Below are positions 1-7,613 of a stretch of 7,751 nucleotides of DNA, piece by piece. A program made the position numbers and the translations under genes. Under the pieces are notes generated by a model. The model had not been told where the DNA came from and did not search any database. It was given only the letters and a program-made list of their open reading frames with translations. This DNA is from Kiritimatiellia bacterium (GTDB taxonomy: Bacteria > Verrucomicrobiota > Kiritimatiellia > RFP12 > UBA3636). The stretch is taken from NCBI GenBank assembly GCA_016295275.1, contig JAEDLN010000111.1, positions 1-7,751 on the forward strand, written 5' to 3'. Positions within the stretch are counted from its first letter, which is position 1; every line of letters begins with the position of its first letter.

Positions 1-1
1 C

Positions 2-3000
2 GATCCGGCCGATTATTTCCGGTTGGTGCGTGGATTTGCAGATCCTCCGGCGTCTGCCCGTCCTTGGACGTGGTGGCATTGGATGAACGGGAATGTCACC
101 AAGTCCGGGATCACCGCAGACTTGGAAGCAATGCGGGAAATCGGGCTGGGCGGCGCGCAGATATTCGATGCCAAGTTGGGCGCCTTGCCGGCCGGCGACG
201 TGCGTTTCAACTCACCGCTCTGGTACGAGATGCTCGAACACGCCGTGCGCGAAGCCCGGCGCCTGGGCTTGACGCTGGGCATTGCCAATTGCAGCGGATG
301 GTCACTGTGCGGCGGACCTTGGATTACGCCTGAATATTCGATGAAGGTTCTGGAATGGTCCGAGACGCCGCTCTGCGGCGGGGAAAAGTTCGACGGGAAG
401 CTGCCTCAGCCGCGCAATTCACACGGATTTTATCGAGACATTGCCGTATTGGCGATTCCCGAGCCGTCGGCCGAACAAAATACAATGGCTAAAGCCGGCG
501 GCGTGATGACAGCGCCGGCGCCGCAGGTTAAAACCATTTCTTTTACGCATGAATTCGCGGCCAGTGGCTTTTCGGCTGCCTTTGCCGCCAAATATGCCTG
601 GCAGTTGGAAGGAAACATAAAAGTCGATGTGTCGAACGACGGAAAAACCTTTATCCCGCTCGGCCACTCCGTGGCGCACCTCTGCGTGGGCGGTTATCAG
701 GTGGGCGGACGGCGCTATTTCACGTTCCCCCGCCGCGCACGTGCCCGCCATTACCGTTTCACGTTCGATTTTCCGTCGCAAGCCGAGGTGCGCCCGCAAA
801 ACCTGCGCCTCGAGCCGGGCGTGCGCATCGCAGATTTGCCGTTCAAGAATTTCCGGGTGCGGGGGCCCGTGGATGCCTGCCGGATAGAGCCGGAGGACGA
901 CCAGCGCATCAACCCGGCGGACATCCGCGATCTGACGCACCTGCTGAGGGCGGACGGTTCTCTGGTCTGGCAGGCCCCGGCGGGCGGTTGGACAATCTTG
1001 CGCATCGGTTATGCCGCCAACGGACGCAAGAATCATCCTGCAACAGAAGGCGGACAGGGACTGGAGATAGATAAGCTCTCCAAGCGGGCGCTGGACATCC
1101 ATTTTGATTCCTATATCGCCAAGTTGCCGCCTTTCGATCACGTGCTTATCGACAGTTATGAAGCCGGCTCGATGAATTGGACTGAAGGAATGGAAGCGGC
1201 ATTTTACGCGAATTGCGGCTATTCGCTCAAGCCTTACCTCGCTGTTCTGTCTGGACGCGTGGTGGACTCGATGGCATCCTCCGAGAAATTCCTGTCTGAT
1301 TTCAGGCGCACGATTGCGAAAATGTTTGCCGAGAATTTTGCCGGCCATTTTGCGGGACGCTGCCATGAACGCGGCATGCGCCTGGCCATTGAACCTTACG
1401 GCAACTGTCCCTCCGTCGATCTTGATTATGGCGCATATGCGGATTTGCCGATGGGGGAATTCTGGAGCGCGGGAAAGATCGGTTCGACAGTCTGCGGGAA
1501 TGCCAGGATGATTGGCTATCTGGCTCATTTCTGGGGCAAAGACATGGCCGGGATGGAGTCGTTTACGGCGCGTCCGGAAGGCGCGTGCGGACGTTGGCAG
1601 GCATTGCCTTGCCAAATGAAGACCCAATGCGACCGGGTTTATACAGAAGGGGCCAATCACATTGTCTACCACCGTTTTGTCCATCAACCCTGGGCGGACG
1701 GGAGATACGCGCCCGGTTTGACGATGGGTCGCTACGGCACGCATTTCGACCGCACCCAGACATGGTGGAAAGAAGGCCGTGCATGGATCGACTATCAATC
1801 GCGCTGCCAATATCTCTTAAAGTGCGGGCGGCCTGTTTCGGATGTGCTGATCTGCCTCGGTGACAGAGCGCCCCAATATCCGCCCATTGACAATTGCCTA
1901 CCCTATGGATATGCGTGGGATGTTTGTTCGAAGACCGCAGCCAAGGGCATTAAACGTGGAGCGGATGGCACACTCGTCTCTCCTGGCGGAGCGCGTTATC
2001 GCCTGATGTTGGGAGAGGATTGGAGATCCCGCGCAGCGGCAGAGTTGGCAAGAATTGGATTGACGCCGGATTTCACGTGTTCGCTGCAGAAAGGTGACAA
2101 GATCGGGAGCGATTCAGTTACTTTCATCCATCGTGATTACGGCGAATGCGGCGATGGATATTTTGTGGCCTATCCGCGTTTGACGGCAGCGAGGGCCGAA
2201 TGCTCTTTCCGCGTTACCGGACGCCGCCCGTGGCTGTGGAATCCGATGGATGGTTCAATCGCCCCCGCTGACAATTGGCGGGAGCAGGATGGACGAACGT
2301 ATGTGACAATCGATTTTGAGCCGGCTGATTCCGTGTTTGTCATGTTCCCGACCTGCGAGACAGTCGCTGAACGGACGGCTGCAATGGCAAAGCCGGCGTT
2401 GCGTCCGCGATGTGTTCCGCTGGTCGGCGGCGAAGAGATCCCAGGGCCGTGGCGCGTCTCGTTTTCCGCTCGATATCGCGATCCGCCGAAACCGCAGGTG
2501 TTTACAGTTTTGACAGACTGGACGGACAGCGCCGACAAGGAGGTAAAATATTTCTCGGGCACGGCAACTTACTCCACGACGATCGCCAACCAGGTGGTGG
2601 ATAACATTCGCGCTGGCATCCAGAATCGAAAAAGATGTTTGATCGACCTTGGGACGGTACATGATTTTGCAAGGGTAAGCGTCGGACGAAAAACATTCCC
2701 GTCGCTTTGGAAAGCTCCTTTCGTGGTTGACATCACCGAGGCTGTTCTGGCGGAGGGCTCGGGGACTGTCCGGATTGAGATTAAAGTCACCAACCGTTGG
2801 CCCAACCGTTTGATCGGGGATGATTTTCTGCCGGACGATTGTCGCTGGCAGGACGCCGAGACGCGGCAGGAGCTTGTCGAGATTCCGGCATGGGTCAAAG
2901 CCGGCAGGGACAGCCCTGCAAAACGGAAGTGCTTTACAAGCTGGAAACATTGGAATAAAAACGACACATTGCTGCCGTCGGGCTTGATCGGGCCGGTGCG

Positions 3001-3028
3001 CATAGGATTGGTTGATTCAAAGAATTGA
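2..3028 (+). CDS. GH106-type alpha-L-rhamnosidase-like glycoside hydrolase (5' end beyond window)
   Basis: Probable exo-acting glycosidase releasing alpha-linked L-rhamnose from a polysaccharide or decorated glycan. The frame is open to the left edge, so the gene starts upstream; TTG at 23 is only the first start-like codon and would leave no signal peptide. The missing part is probably a few dozen residues. Counting from the codon at 23, family-like motifs run in order: WWHWMNGNVTKSGI near the N-terminus, NCSGWS..GGPW (about 90-100), DSYE (377-380), EPYG (457-460), PMGEFW (E479), ESFT (E512) and HQPW (554-557) followed by MGRYGTHFDR. The conserved acidic residues E380, E457, E479 and E512 are all present. 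The last 200 residues form a beta-sandwich with the NRLIGDD and GLIGPVR signatures typical of the family's C-terminus. Length fits GH106. Cysteines are unusually frequent. It is the promoter-proximal partner of the next gene. The family call is firm; substrate specificity is inferred. Confidence 0.9.
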   Translation, partial: DPADYFRLVRGFADPPASARPWTWWHWMNGNVTKSGITADLEAMREIGLGGAQIFDAKLGALPAGDVRFNSPLWYEMLEHAVREARRLGLTLGIANCSGWSLCGGPWITPEYSMKVLEWSETPLCGGEKFDGKLPQPRNSHGFYRDIAVLAIPEPSAEQNTMAKAGGVMTAPAPQVKTISFTHEFAASGFSAAFAAKYAWQLEGNIKVDVSNDGKTFIPLGHSVAHLCVGGYQVGGRRYFTFPRRARARHYRFTFDFPSQAEVRPQNLRLEPGVRIADLPFKNFRVRGPVDACRIEPEDDQRINPADIRDLTHLLRADGSLVWQAPAGGWTILRIGYAANGRKNHPATEGGQGLEIDKLSKRALDIHFDSYIAKLPPFDHVLIDSYEAGSMNWTEGMEAAFYANCGYSLKPYLAVLSGRVVDSMASSEKFLSDFRRTIAKMFAENFAGHFAGRCHERGMRLAIEPYGNCPSVDLDYGAYADLPMGEFWSAGKIGSTVCGNARMIGYLAHFWGKDMAGMESFTARPEGACGRWQALPCQMKTQCDRVYTEGANHIVYHRFVHQPWADGRYAPGLTMGRYGTHFDRTQTWWKEGRAWIDYQSRCQYLLKCGRPVSDVLICLGDRAPQYPPIDNCLPYGYAWDVCSKTAAKGIKRGADGTLVSPGGARYRLMLGEDWRSRAAAELARIGLTPDFTCSLQKGDKIGSDSVTFIHRDYGECGDGYFVAYPRLTAARAECSFRVTGRRPWLWNPMDGSIAPADNWREQDGRTYVTIDFEPADSVFVMFPTCETVAERTAAMAKPALRPRCVPLVGGEEIPGPWRVSFSARYRDPPKPQVFTVLTDWTDSADKEVKYFSGTATYSTTIANQVVDNIRAGIQNRKRCLIDLGTVHDFARVSVGRKTFPSLWKAPFVVDITEAVLAEGSGTVRIEIKVTNRWPNRLIGDDFLPDDCRWQDAETRQELVEIPAWVKAGRDSPAKRKCFTSWKHWNKNDTLLPSGLIGPVRIGLVDSKN

Positions 3029-3040
3029 AATAATCGGCTT

Positions 3041-6000
3041 ATGAATACATACACTATCGCGGCAATCGCCGCTGCGTTGACTTCTCTGCCCTGTCTGGGC
3101 GCTTATCGTTTCCGCGCGCCACACGTGGACCCGGTGGAGCGGGTACCGGGGTTGGTTTGGGTTGAAGCTGAATCATTCGCCGACTACGGCAATTGGCGCA
3201 TAGATACCCAGTTCACGCACAAGATGGGAAGTGCGTATCTAATAGCTCCGGGCGTCGGCAAGCCCATCGGATCGGCCAAGACGACACTTCACGTTGCGAC
3301 GTCCGGCGTGTATCGCGTGTGGGCGCGCACGAAGGATTGGCTGCCCAAGTTCTCGCCCGGACGTTTCAGGATTGACGTCAATGGGACAGAAGGAGTTGTC
3401 CTTGGCGCGTGCGGGGTTCAGGGCTGGCGTTGGGAATGTGTCGGCGATTTTGCGCTCAAGGCAGGGCCGGTTGAGTTGGCGATAGTTGATCTTTCGGGGG
3501 CCTTCGCCAGATGCGATGCCATAGTTCTGGCGCGCGATTTGGAATATGTGCCGCCAAACGACCATCCAACGTTGAAGTCCGAGCGCATACGGCTCTCGGG
3601 AATGGACGGTGAAATCCGCGACGGCGGCACCTTTGATGTGGTGGTGGTCGGCTCGGGAACGGCGGGCATGGGGGCGTCGATCGCCGCCGCGCGCGGCGGC
3701 GCGCGCGTGGCCCTGGTGCACGACCGGCCCGTTTTGGGCGGCAATTCAAGCCGCGAACTCGGCATTGGCACCGACGGCGCGGCCGGCGCGCATCCCAACA
3801 GCAATTATTCGGCGCGGGAAAGCGGTCTGGTCGAAGAAGCCAATCTGACCAGGAAGTATGTCCAGTCTGGCTCGCTTTCCGAGGCTTATGCCTACATGTG
3901 CGCCCGGGAGGCGAACATGTCGGTCTTTCACAATCAACGTGTTTATGAGGTCGAGAAAGACGGCGACCGGATTGCCGCCCTAATCGCGCGCGACACCCTC
4001 ACCGGCCAAGTCGCCCGCTATCGTGCGCAGGTGTTTATAGACTGCACGGGCGACGGATGGATCGGGTATTTCGCCGGCGCGGAATTGATGCACGGTCGCG
4101 AAGCGATGAGCGAATTTGGCGAACGGCAGGCGCCGGATCAGCGTGACGCATTGATCATGAGCGGCTCGCTGATGGATGGCTATCTCTCCTATCGCTACCG
4201 CAAGACGGATCGTCCGGTCGTATTCAAGACGCCGGCGTGGGCCGACGTCATGCCGGAGGGGTTTTCGCGTTACGTCGGTTCGCTGTCGCCCGTTTGGTGG
4301 CTGGAGCATCACGGACGTTTCGATGAACTGGCCGATCCCGAACGGGCGCGCGATGAACTCGTCCGGATCGTCTTTGCGTACTGGGGGTGGTTGAAGAATT
4401 CCTGGAAGGGGCCGGACAGCGCAAACGCCGAGCTGACGGAAGTGCCGTTCATGAACGGCCGGCGCGAAGGTTATCGATTGACCGGCGATTATGTGCTTAC
4501 GGCGAACGACTGCCTGGCGGGGCGCCTGTTTGACGATCGCATCTCATACGGCGGGTGGCCGCTCGATACGCACGATCCGCTGGGGATCGAAAATCCGGGC
4601 GGGTGGGGATATTGGAAGCATCATCCGCCTGTGCCCATTTATACCATTCCCTACCGGTGCCTATATTCGAAAAACATCGCAAACCTGATGATGGCGGGCC
4701 GGGATGTCAGTGTCACCCATATTGCGCTGGGGTCGGTGCGTGTCGAAAGCACCTTGTTTTGCCTCGGGCAAGCCGCCGGCACGGCTGCCGCCATGGCGAT
4801 CCAAAACGGCATGACTCCTCGCCAGATCGGCATCTGCCGAATAAAGGAACTGCAGCAGCAGCTTCTGAAGGACGATATGTATATACCGGGAATCGCGAAT
4901 GAAGACCATGAGGATCAGGCACGATGTACTGCGAAAGTTACTGCCTCATCGGTAATGTCATCATTCAAGCTTGAAAAGAATCATCCGGATCTTCGTTCGT
5001 CCCGCGACGGATCGCATAGGTTGGACCGCGACCGCGCTTGCGGATTTGCCCGTGAAACGCTTGACAAAATGGAAGGGTTGTCGCTGCTTATGGTAAATTC
5101 GGGTTCAGGGCAGACCGAATTGACGGTTGATGTCTATTCATGCGATAAATCCGGCAATGGACCAGTTGCCTCCGATTTGGTGGCCACGGCCCGTGTTCAG
5201 GTTGCGCCAGGACCAGAACGTTTCGTGGATGTAAAGTTTGGCCGCAAGCTTTCGCTGGACAAGCCATATGTGTGGGTGGTTTGCCGTCGCAATCCTGTGT
5301 TGTCATGGAGTTCCCGCAAGGCCTCCCCGGTTTTCGTCTGTTCTCGTGCCCATGGACACGAAGGGCTTTGGACGGTGTCCGAGAGCCAGGGCTACTCTCT
5401 GGTGACCATACCGCGCCAGCAGCTGCCGGTGGACGCCCGTCCCGAGTATGTGATTGACGGAATCGCGAGACCTGTCGGCACCTGCATGCATGGGTGGATA
5501 TCGGACGATACCCGGGAATTGCCGCACTATGTTCGTCTTCAATATGATCGGCCGGTGAAGGTGGGCCAGGTTCGCCTGACCTTTGATACAGATCTGACGC
5601 CGCGATATCCGGAGGCCCGTCCCAAGACCCTTGTCAAGGATTATCACATTGATATTTGCCGGGCAGACGGGCGTTGGGAGCGTGTGGTCGAGGTTAAGGA
5701 CAACGGGTATCGGCTGCGCGTGCACGACATTCCGGAACGGGATGTCACGGTAGTGAAAGTCACGGTTACGGCTACGCATGGCGACGCTTCCGCAAGAATA
5801 CAGGAAATTCGTCTTTACCCTGCCGGTGCTACGGATTGCCGTGCCACCGAACTCGAACGACTGTTGGCTGCGGTGCCGGATGGCGGGGTTTGTCTTCTGC
5901 CGTCCGGAGAGATTTTTCTGCGTCGGCCTGTCGTGGTACGCGGTCGCAAAGGGGTGACAGTCCGAGGGCGGCCCGGAACCGTGATAAAGCTCCATTTTTC

Positions 6001-7378
6001 GCCATGGTCGCGGCAACTGGAATGCCCGGGCGCATTTGTCTTCGCGGGCTGCGAAAACACAAGCGTCGAAAAGTTGGTTTTCACCACCGATAATCCAGTC
6101 AATGCTTCAGGACGGGTGGTTGCCATCCATCCTGAATCGATGACTTATGATGTGCGCATCGACGATCAGTTCCCGATAACCGGCGCTGAACAATTCCGCG
6201 GATTGGATACGTTCGACGAAGAGGGCATGCCGGATTATGCCATTGAGACATACAACGACAGCGGCAATCCTATCGACTATAATGTCATCGGCCACCAGCT
6301 TGTCCGGGTCAAAGGGCCAAGTGCGGCTCGCGTGAGGCGGTTGCACATCGGACATCGCGTGCTTTACCGCTATGTCATCTATGGAAGCTCCGTGTTTTCC
6401 GTCGAGGGCTGTCGCGACATGGCTTTTCGCGATATTGAAATCGAACGATGCGCCAGCTTTGGCATGCGCGTTACGCCCCATTCGCATAATTTGACGCTGG
6501 AACGTTTCAATGTGCGGAGTCCGGAGGGCGATCGCGCCCTGTTCAGCGCCAATGCGGACGGCGTGCACATCTTGGGCCTGTCCGGGAAACTCACGATGCG
6601 CGATTGCCATTTCAAGGGATTGGGCGACGACGCCCTCAACATTCACGGCAAGTCCGGCGAGATCAAATGTTTCGATCCGGCTACGGGCGTGTGCACGCTG
6701 ATCGGGCGCAATTTGTCGCGCGCGGAGATACGCTTGCCGAAGGCGTGGGCCGAGGCAGGCGGCCGCCTCGTCGTATACGACGGCAAAACGTGTGTGGAAA
6801 AAGGCGTTGTAGCCTTGACGAAATTTGATCCGGCCACCGGCGAAGGGGTGGTCGATTGCGGGGCGTGTCAGGTCGCTGTGGGCGATTATGTGGCCAATGA
6901 GCGGGATTTCGCCCAGGTCGAAATCTCCGGTTGCTCGGTCGAGAATACCCGTGCGCGCGCGTTTGTGCTTCAGTCTCGAAACATGGTTGTCGATGGCTGC
7001 CGTTTCAAGGGCTTGTCGCTGCCGGCGATATTGATCGCAACGGATTTTACCTTCTGGAATGAATGCGGCCCGGCGGAGAATTGCGAGATCCGCAATTGCC
7101 GATTCGAGAAATGTGCAATGAATGGCTCGGTGGTCAACAAGGGGGCGATTGTGGTGAAGGTGAATCATGACGGCAGCTTCGCCAGTTACCCCGCCGGCGT
7201 GCATCGCGACATACGCGTGAAGGGCAACCGGTTTGTGAATTGCGAGAAAGGCGCGGCTTTTTTCGCGTCGACGGATGGCGTGCTCGCGGAGGACAACGTC
7301 TCCGCGAAGGGAGATGCGGATTTTGGTGTGTTGAATTGCACGCAGGTGGTCATACGAAACAATCGCGTAGCGAAATGA
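3041..7378 (+). CDS. Secreted FAD-dependent oxidoreductase fused to a GH110-like beta-helix hydrolase
   Basis: Multidomain protein of 1445 residues. Residues 1-21 look like a Sec signal peptide (cleavage near CLGA), though the n-region lacks Lys/Arg. Residues 36-170 form a golvesin/xanthan-lyase-like beta-sandwich (VEAESF...YRVWARTKDW). Residues 197-600 are a PF12831-type FAD oxidoreductase: dinucleotide-binding GSGTAG at 204-209, GGNSSRE at 233-239, MAGRDVSVTHIALGSVRVEST from 551, and GQAAGT at 576-581. About 627-927 looks like two beta-sandwich regions, the second resembling a discoidin fold. About 930-1445 is a right-handed beta-helix resembling GH110 alpha-1,3-galactosidases, with D1173, D1196 and D1197 in SANADGVH and GDDALNIHG, and TDFTFWNECGP at 1334-1344. 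The ATG follows the rhamnosidase stop by 12 bases without a clear Shine-Dalgarno, suggesting translational coupling. The oxidoreductase substrate is unknown. Ordinary family members usually end after the beta-sandwich, so the hydrolase-like tail is extra. Confidence 0.88.
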   Translation: MNTYTIAAIAAALTSLPCLGAYRFRAPHVDPVERVPGLVWVEAESFADYGNWRIDTQFTHKMGSAYLIAPGVGKPIGSAKTTLHVATSGVYRVWARTKDWLPKFSPGRFRIDVNGTEGVVLGACGVQGWRWECVGDFALKAGPVELAIVDLSGAFARCDAIVLARDLEYVPPNDHPTLKSERIRLSGMDGEIRDGGTFDVVVVGSGTAGMGASIAAARGGARVALVHDRPVLGGNSSRELGIGTDGAAGAHPNSNYSARESGLVEEANLTRKYVQSGSLSEAYAYMCAREANMSVFHNQRVYEVEKDGDRIAALIARDTLTGQVARYRAQVFIDCTGDGWIGYFAGAELMHGREAMSEFGERQAPDQRDALIMSGSLMDGYLSYRYRKTDRPVVFKTPAWADVMPEGFSRYVGSLSPVWWLEHHGRFDELADPERARDELVRIVFAYWGWLKNSWKGPDSANAELTEVPFMNGRREGYRLTGDYVLTANDCLAGRLFDDRISYGGWPLDTHDPLGIENPGGWGYWKHHPPVPIYTIPYRCLYSKNIANLMMAGRDVSVTHIALGSVRVESTLFCLGQAAGTAAAMAIQNGMTPRQIGICRIKELQQQLLKDDMYIPGIANEDHEDQARCTAKVTASSVMSSFKLEKNHPDLRSSRDGSHRLDRDRACGFARETLDKMEGLSLLMVNSGSGQTELTVDVYSCDKSGNGPVASDLVATARVQVAPGPERFVDVKFGRKLSLDKPYVWVVCRRNPVLSWSSRKASPVFVCSRAHGHEGLWTVSESQGYSLVTIPRQQLPVDARPEYVIDGIARPVGTCMHGWISDDTRELPHYVRLQYDRPVKVGQVRLTFDTDLTPRYPEARPKTLVKDYHIDICRADGRWERVVEVKDNGYRLRVHDIPERDVTVVKVTVTATHGDASARIQEIRLYPAGATDCRATELERLLAAVPDGGVCLLPSGEIFLRRPVVVRGRKGVTVRGRPGTVIKLHFSPWSRQLECPGAFVFAGCENTSVEKLVFTTDNPVNASGRVVAIHPESMTYDVRIDDQFPITGAEQFRGLDTFDEEGMPDYAIETYNDSGNPIDYNVIGHQLVRVKGPSAARVRRLHIGHRVLYRYVIYGSSVFSVEGCRDMAFRDIEIERCASFGMRVTPHSHNLTLERFNVRSPEGDRALFSANADGVHILGLSGKLTMRDCHFKGLGDDALNIHGKSGEIKCFDPATGVCTLIGRNLSRAEIRLPKAWAEAGGRLVVYDGKTCVEKGVVALTKFDPATGEGVVDCGACQVAVGDYVANERDFAQVEISGCSVENTRARAFVLQSRNMVVDGCRFKGLSLPAILIATDFTFWNECGPAENCEIRNCRFEKCAMNGSVVNKGAIVVKVNHDGSFASYPAGVHRDIRVKGNRFVNCEKGAAFFASTDGVLAEDNVSAKGDADFGVLNCTQVVIRNNRVAK

Positions 7379-7387
7379 CGCAAGGGA

Positions 7388-7525
7388 AACCACTGGGGTT
7401 GACGAAGTGAGACACTCCGGCCATACAACCGTACAACTACCTCTCTCCGCATTACATTGCTGAGAGTGGTAGCAGGCGATTGCATGGCCGGAACGGTTTC
7501 TTTGGGACGGGCAGAACCACTGGGG
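7388..7525 (+). repeat. 11-base direct repeat AACCACTGGGG bracketing a 116-base segment
   Basis: AACCACTGGGG occurs at about 7388-7398, ten bases after the oxidoreductase stop, and again at 7515-7525, where its end runs into the first GGGGACAGTCCCC palindrome. The segment between them contains the nested inverted repeat. This could be an ancient duplicated repeat end, or a target duplication around a small non-autonomous element. An 11-base match at this distance may also be chance. Confidence 0.4.
7416..7492. repeat. Nested inverted repeat with potential for a long stem-loop
   Basis: The outer arms TCCGGCCAT (7416-7424) and ATGGCCGGA (7484-7492) are perfect complements over 9 bases. Nested inside, CTACCTCTC (7437-7445) pairs with GAGA at 7462-7465 and GGTAG at 7468-7472 across a two-base bulge, leaving a 16-base loop. 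The 77-base unit starts 38 bases after the stop codon. It could act as a 3'-end mRNA structure, a structured RNA, or the body of a small palindromic element. There is no strong T-tract at its 3' side (only GGTTTCTTT), so terminator function is uncertain. Confidence 0.5.
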
Positions 7526-7571
7526 ACAGTCCCCGGCGGTTTCGCTGGATCGCCGGCGGGGACAGTCCCCG
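7522..7571. repeat. Two copies of palindrome GGGGACAGTCCCC, 36 bases apart
   Basis: GGGGACAGTCCCC is present at 7522-7534 and 7558-7570. Each copy is two 6-base arms around a single central A; the second extends by one more pair (7557 and 7571). Both are followed by GG(C/T)GG(T/A)TT. Between them, CCGGCG (7533-7538) and CGCCGG (7551-7556) can pair as a third hairpin. Exact short palindromes repeated at close spacing are typical of REP/BIME-like intergenic elements, which in many bacteria depend on a RAYT-type tyrosine transposase encoded elsewhere. No such transposase is in this window. Confidence 0.7.
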
Positions 7572-7579
7572 GTGGATTA

Positions 7580-7597
7580 GACGCGCCGTGGCGCGTC
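7580..7597. repeat. GC-rich hairpin, 7-bp stem
   Basis: GACGCGC (7580-7586) and GCGCGTC (7591-7597) are perfect complements around the 4-base loop CGTG. It directly follows the second GGGGACAGTCCCC copy and is probably part of the same palindromic cluster. No T-tract follows, so it is not called as a terminator. Confidence 0.45.
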
Positions 7598-7613
7598 GTG
7601 CCTATCCGCCATT

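Noticed and set aside
23..25. TTG at 23 as the real start of the rhamnosidase
   Set aside because: The frame is open to position 2, no ribosome-binding site is visible before TTG, and starting there would remove the signal peptide expected for this family.
419..1810. 463-codon open frame on the minus strand opposite the rhamnosidase
   Set aside because: It lies fully antisense to a gene with clear GH106 motifs, its translation shows no recognisable domain, and long antisense frames are common opposite GC-rich codons.
3682..3701. Perfect 20-base GC palindrome CGCCGCCGCGCGCGGCGGCG
   Set aside because: It encodes the conserved Ala-rich helix following the FAD-binding glycine motif (AAARGGARV); the palindrome follows from GC-rich codons for Ala, Arg and Gly in that helix.
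6107..7393. 428-codon open frame on the minus strand opposite the beta-helix
   Set aside because: It is antisense to the GH110-like domain with no recognisable motif; the plus-strand frame carries the conserved residues.
7379..7500. Intrinsic terminator directly after the oxidoreductase gene
   Set aside because: Stems are present but none is followed by a convincing T-tract; the best candidate ends in GGTTTCTTT.
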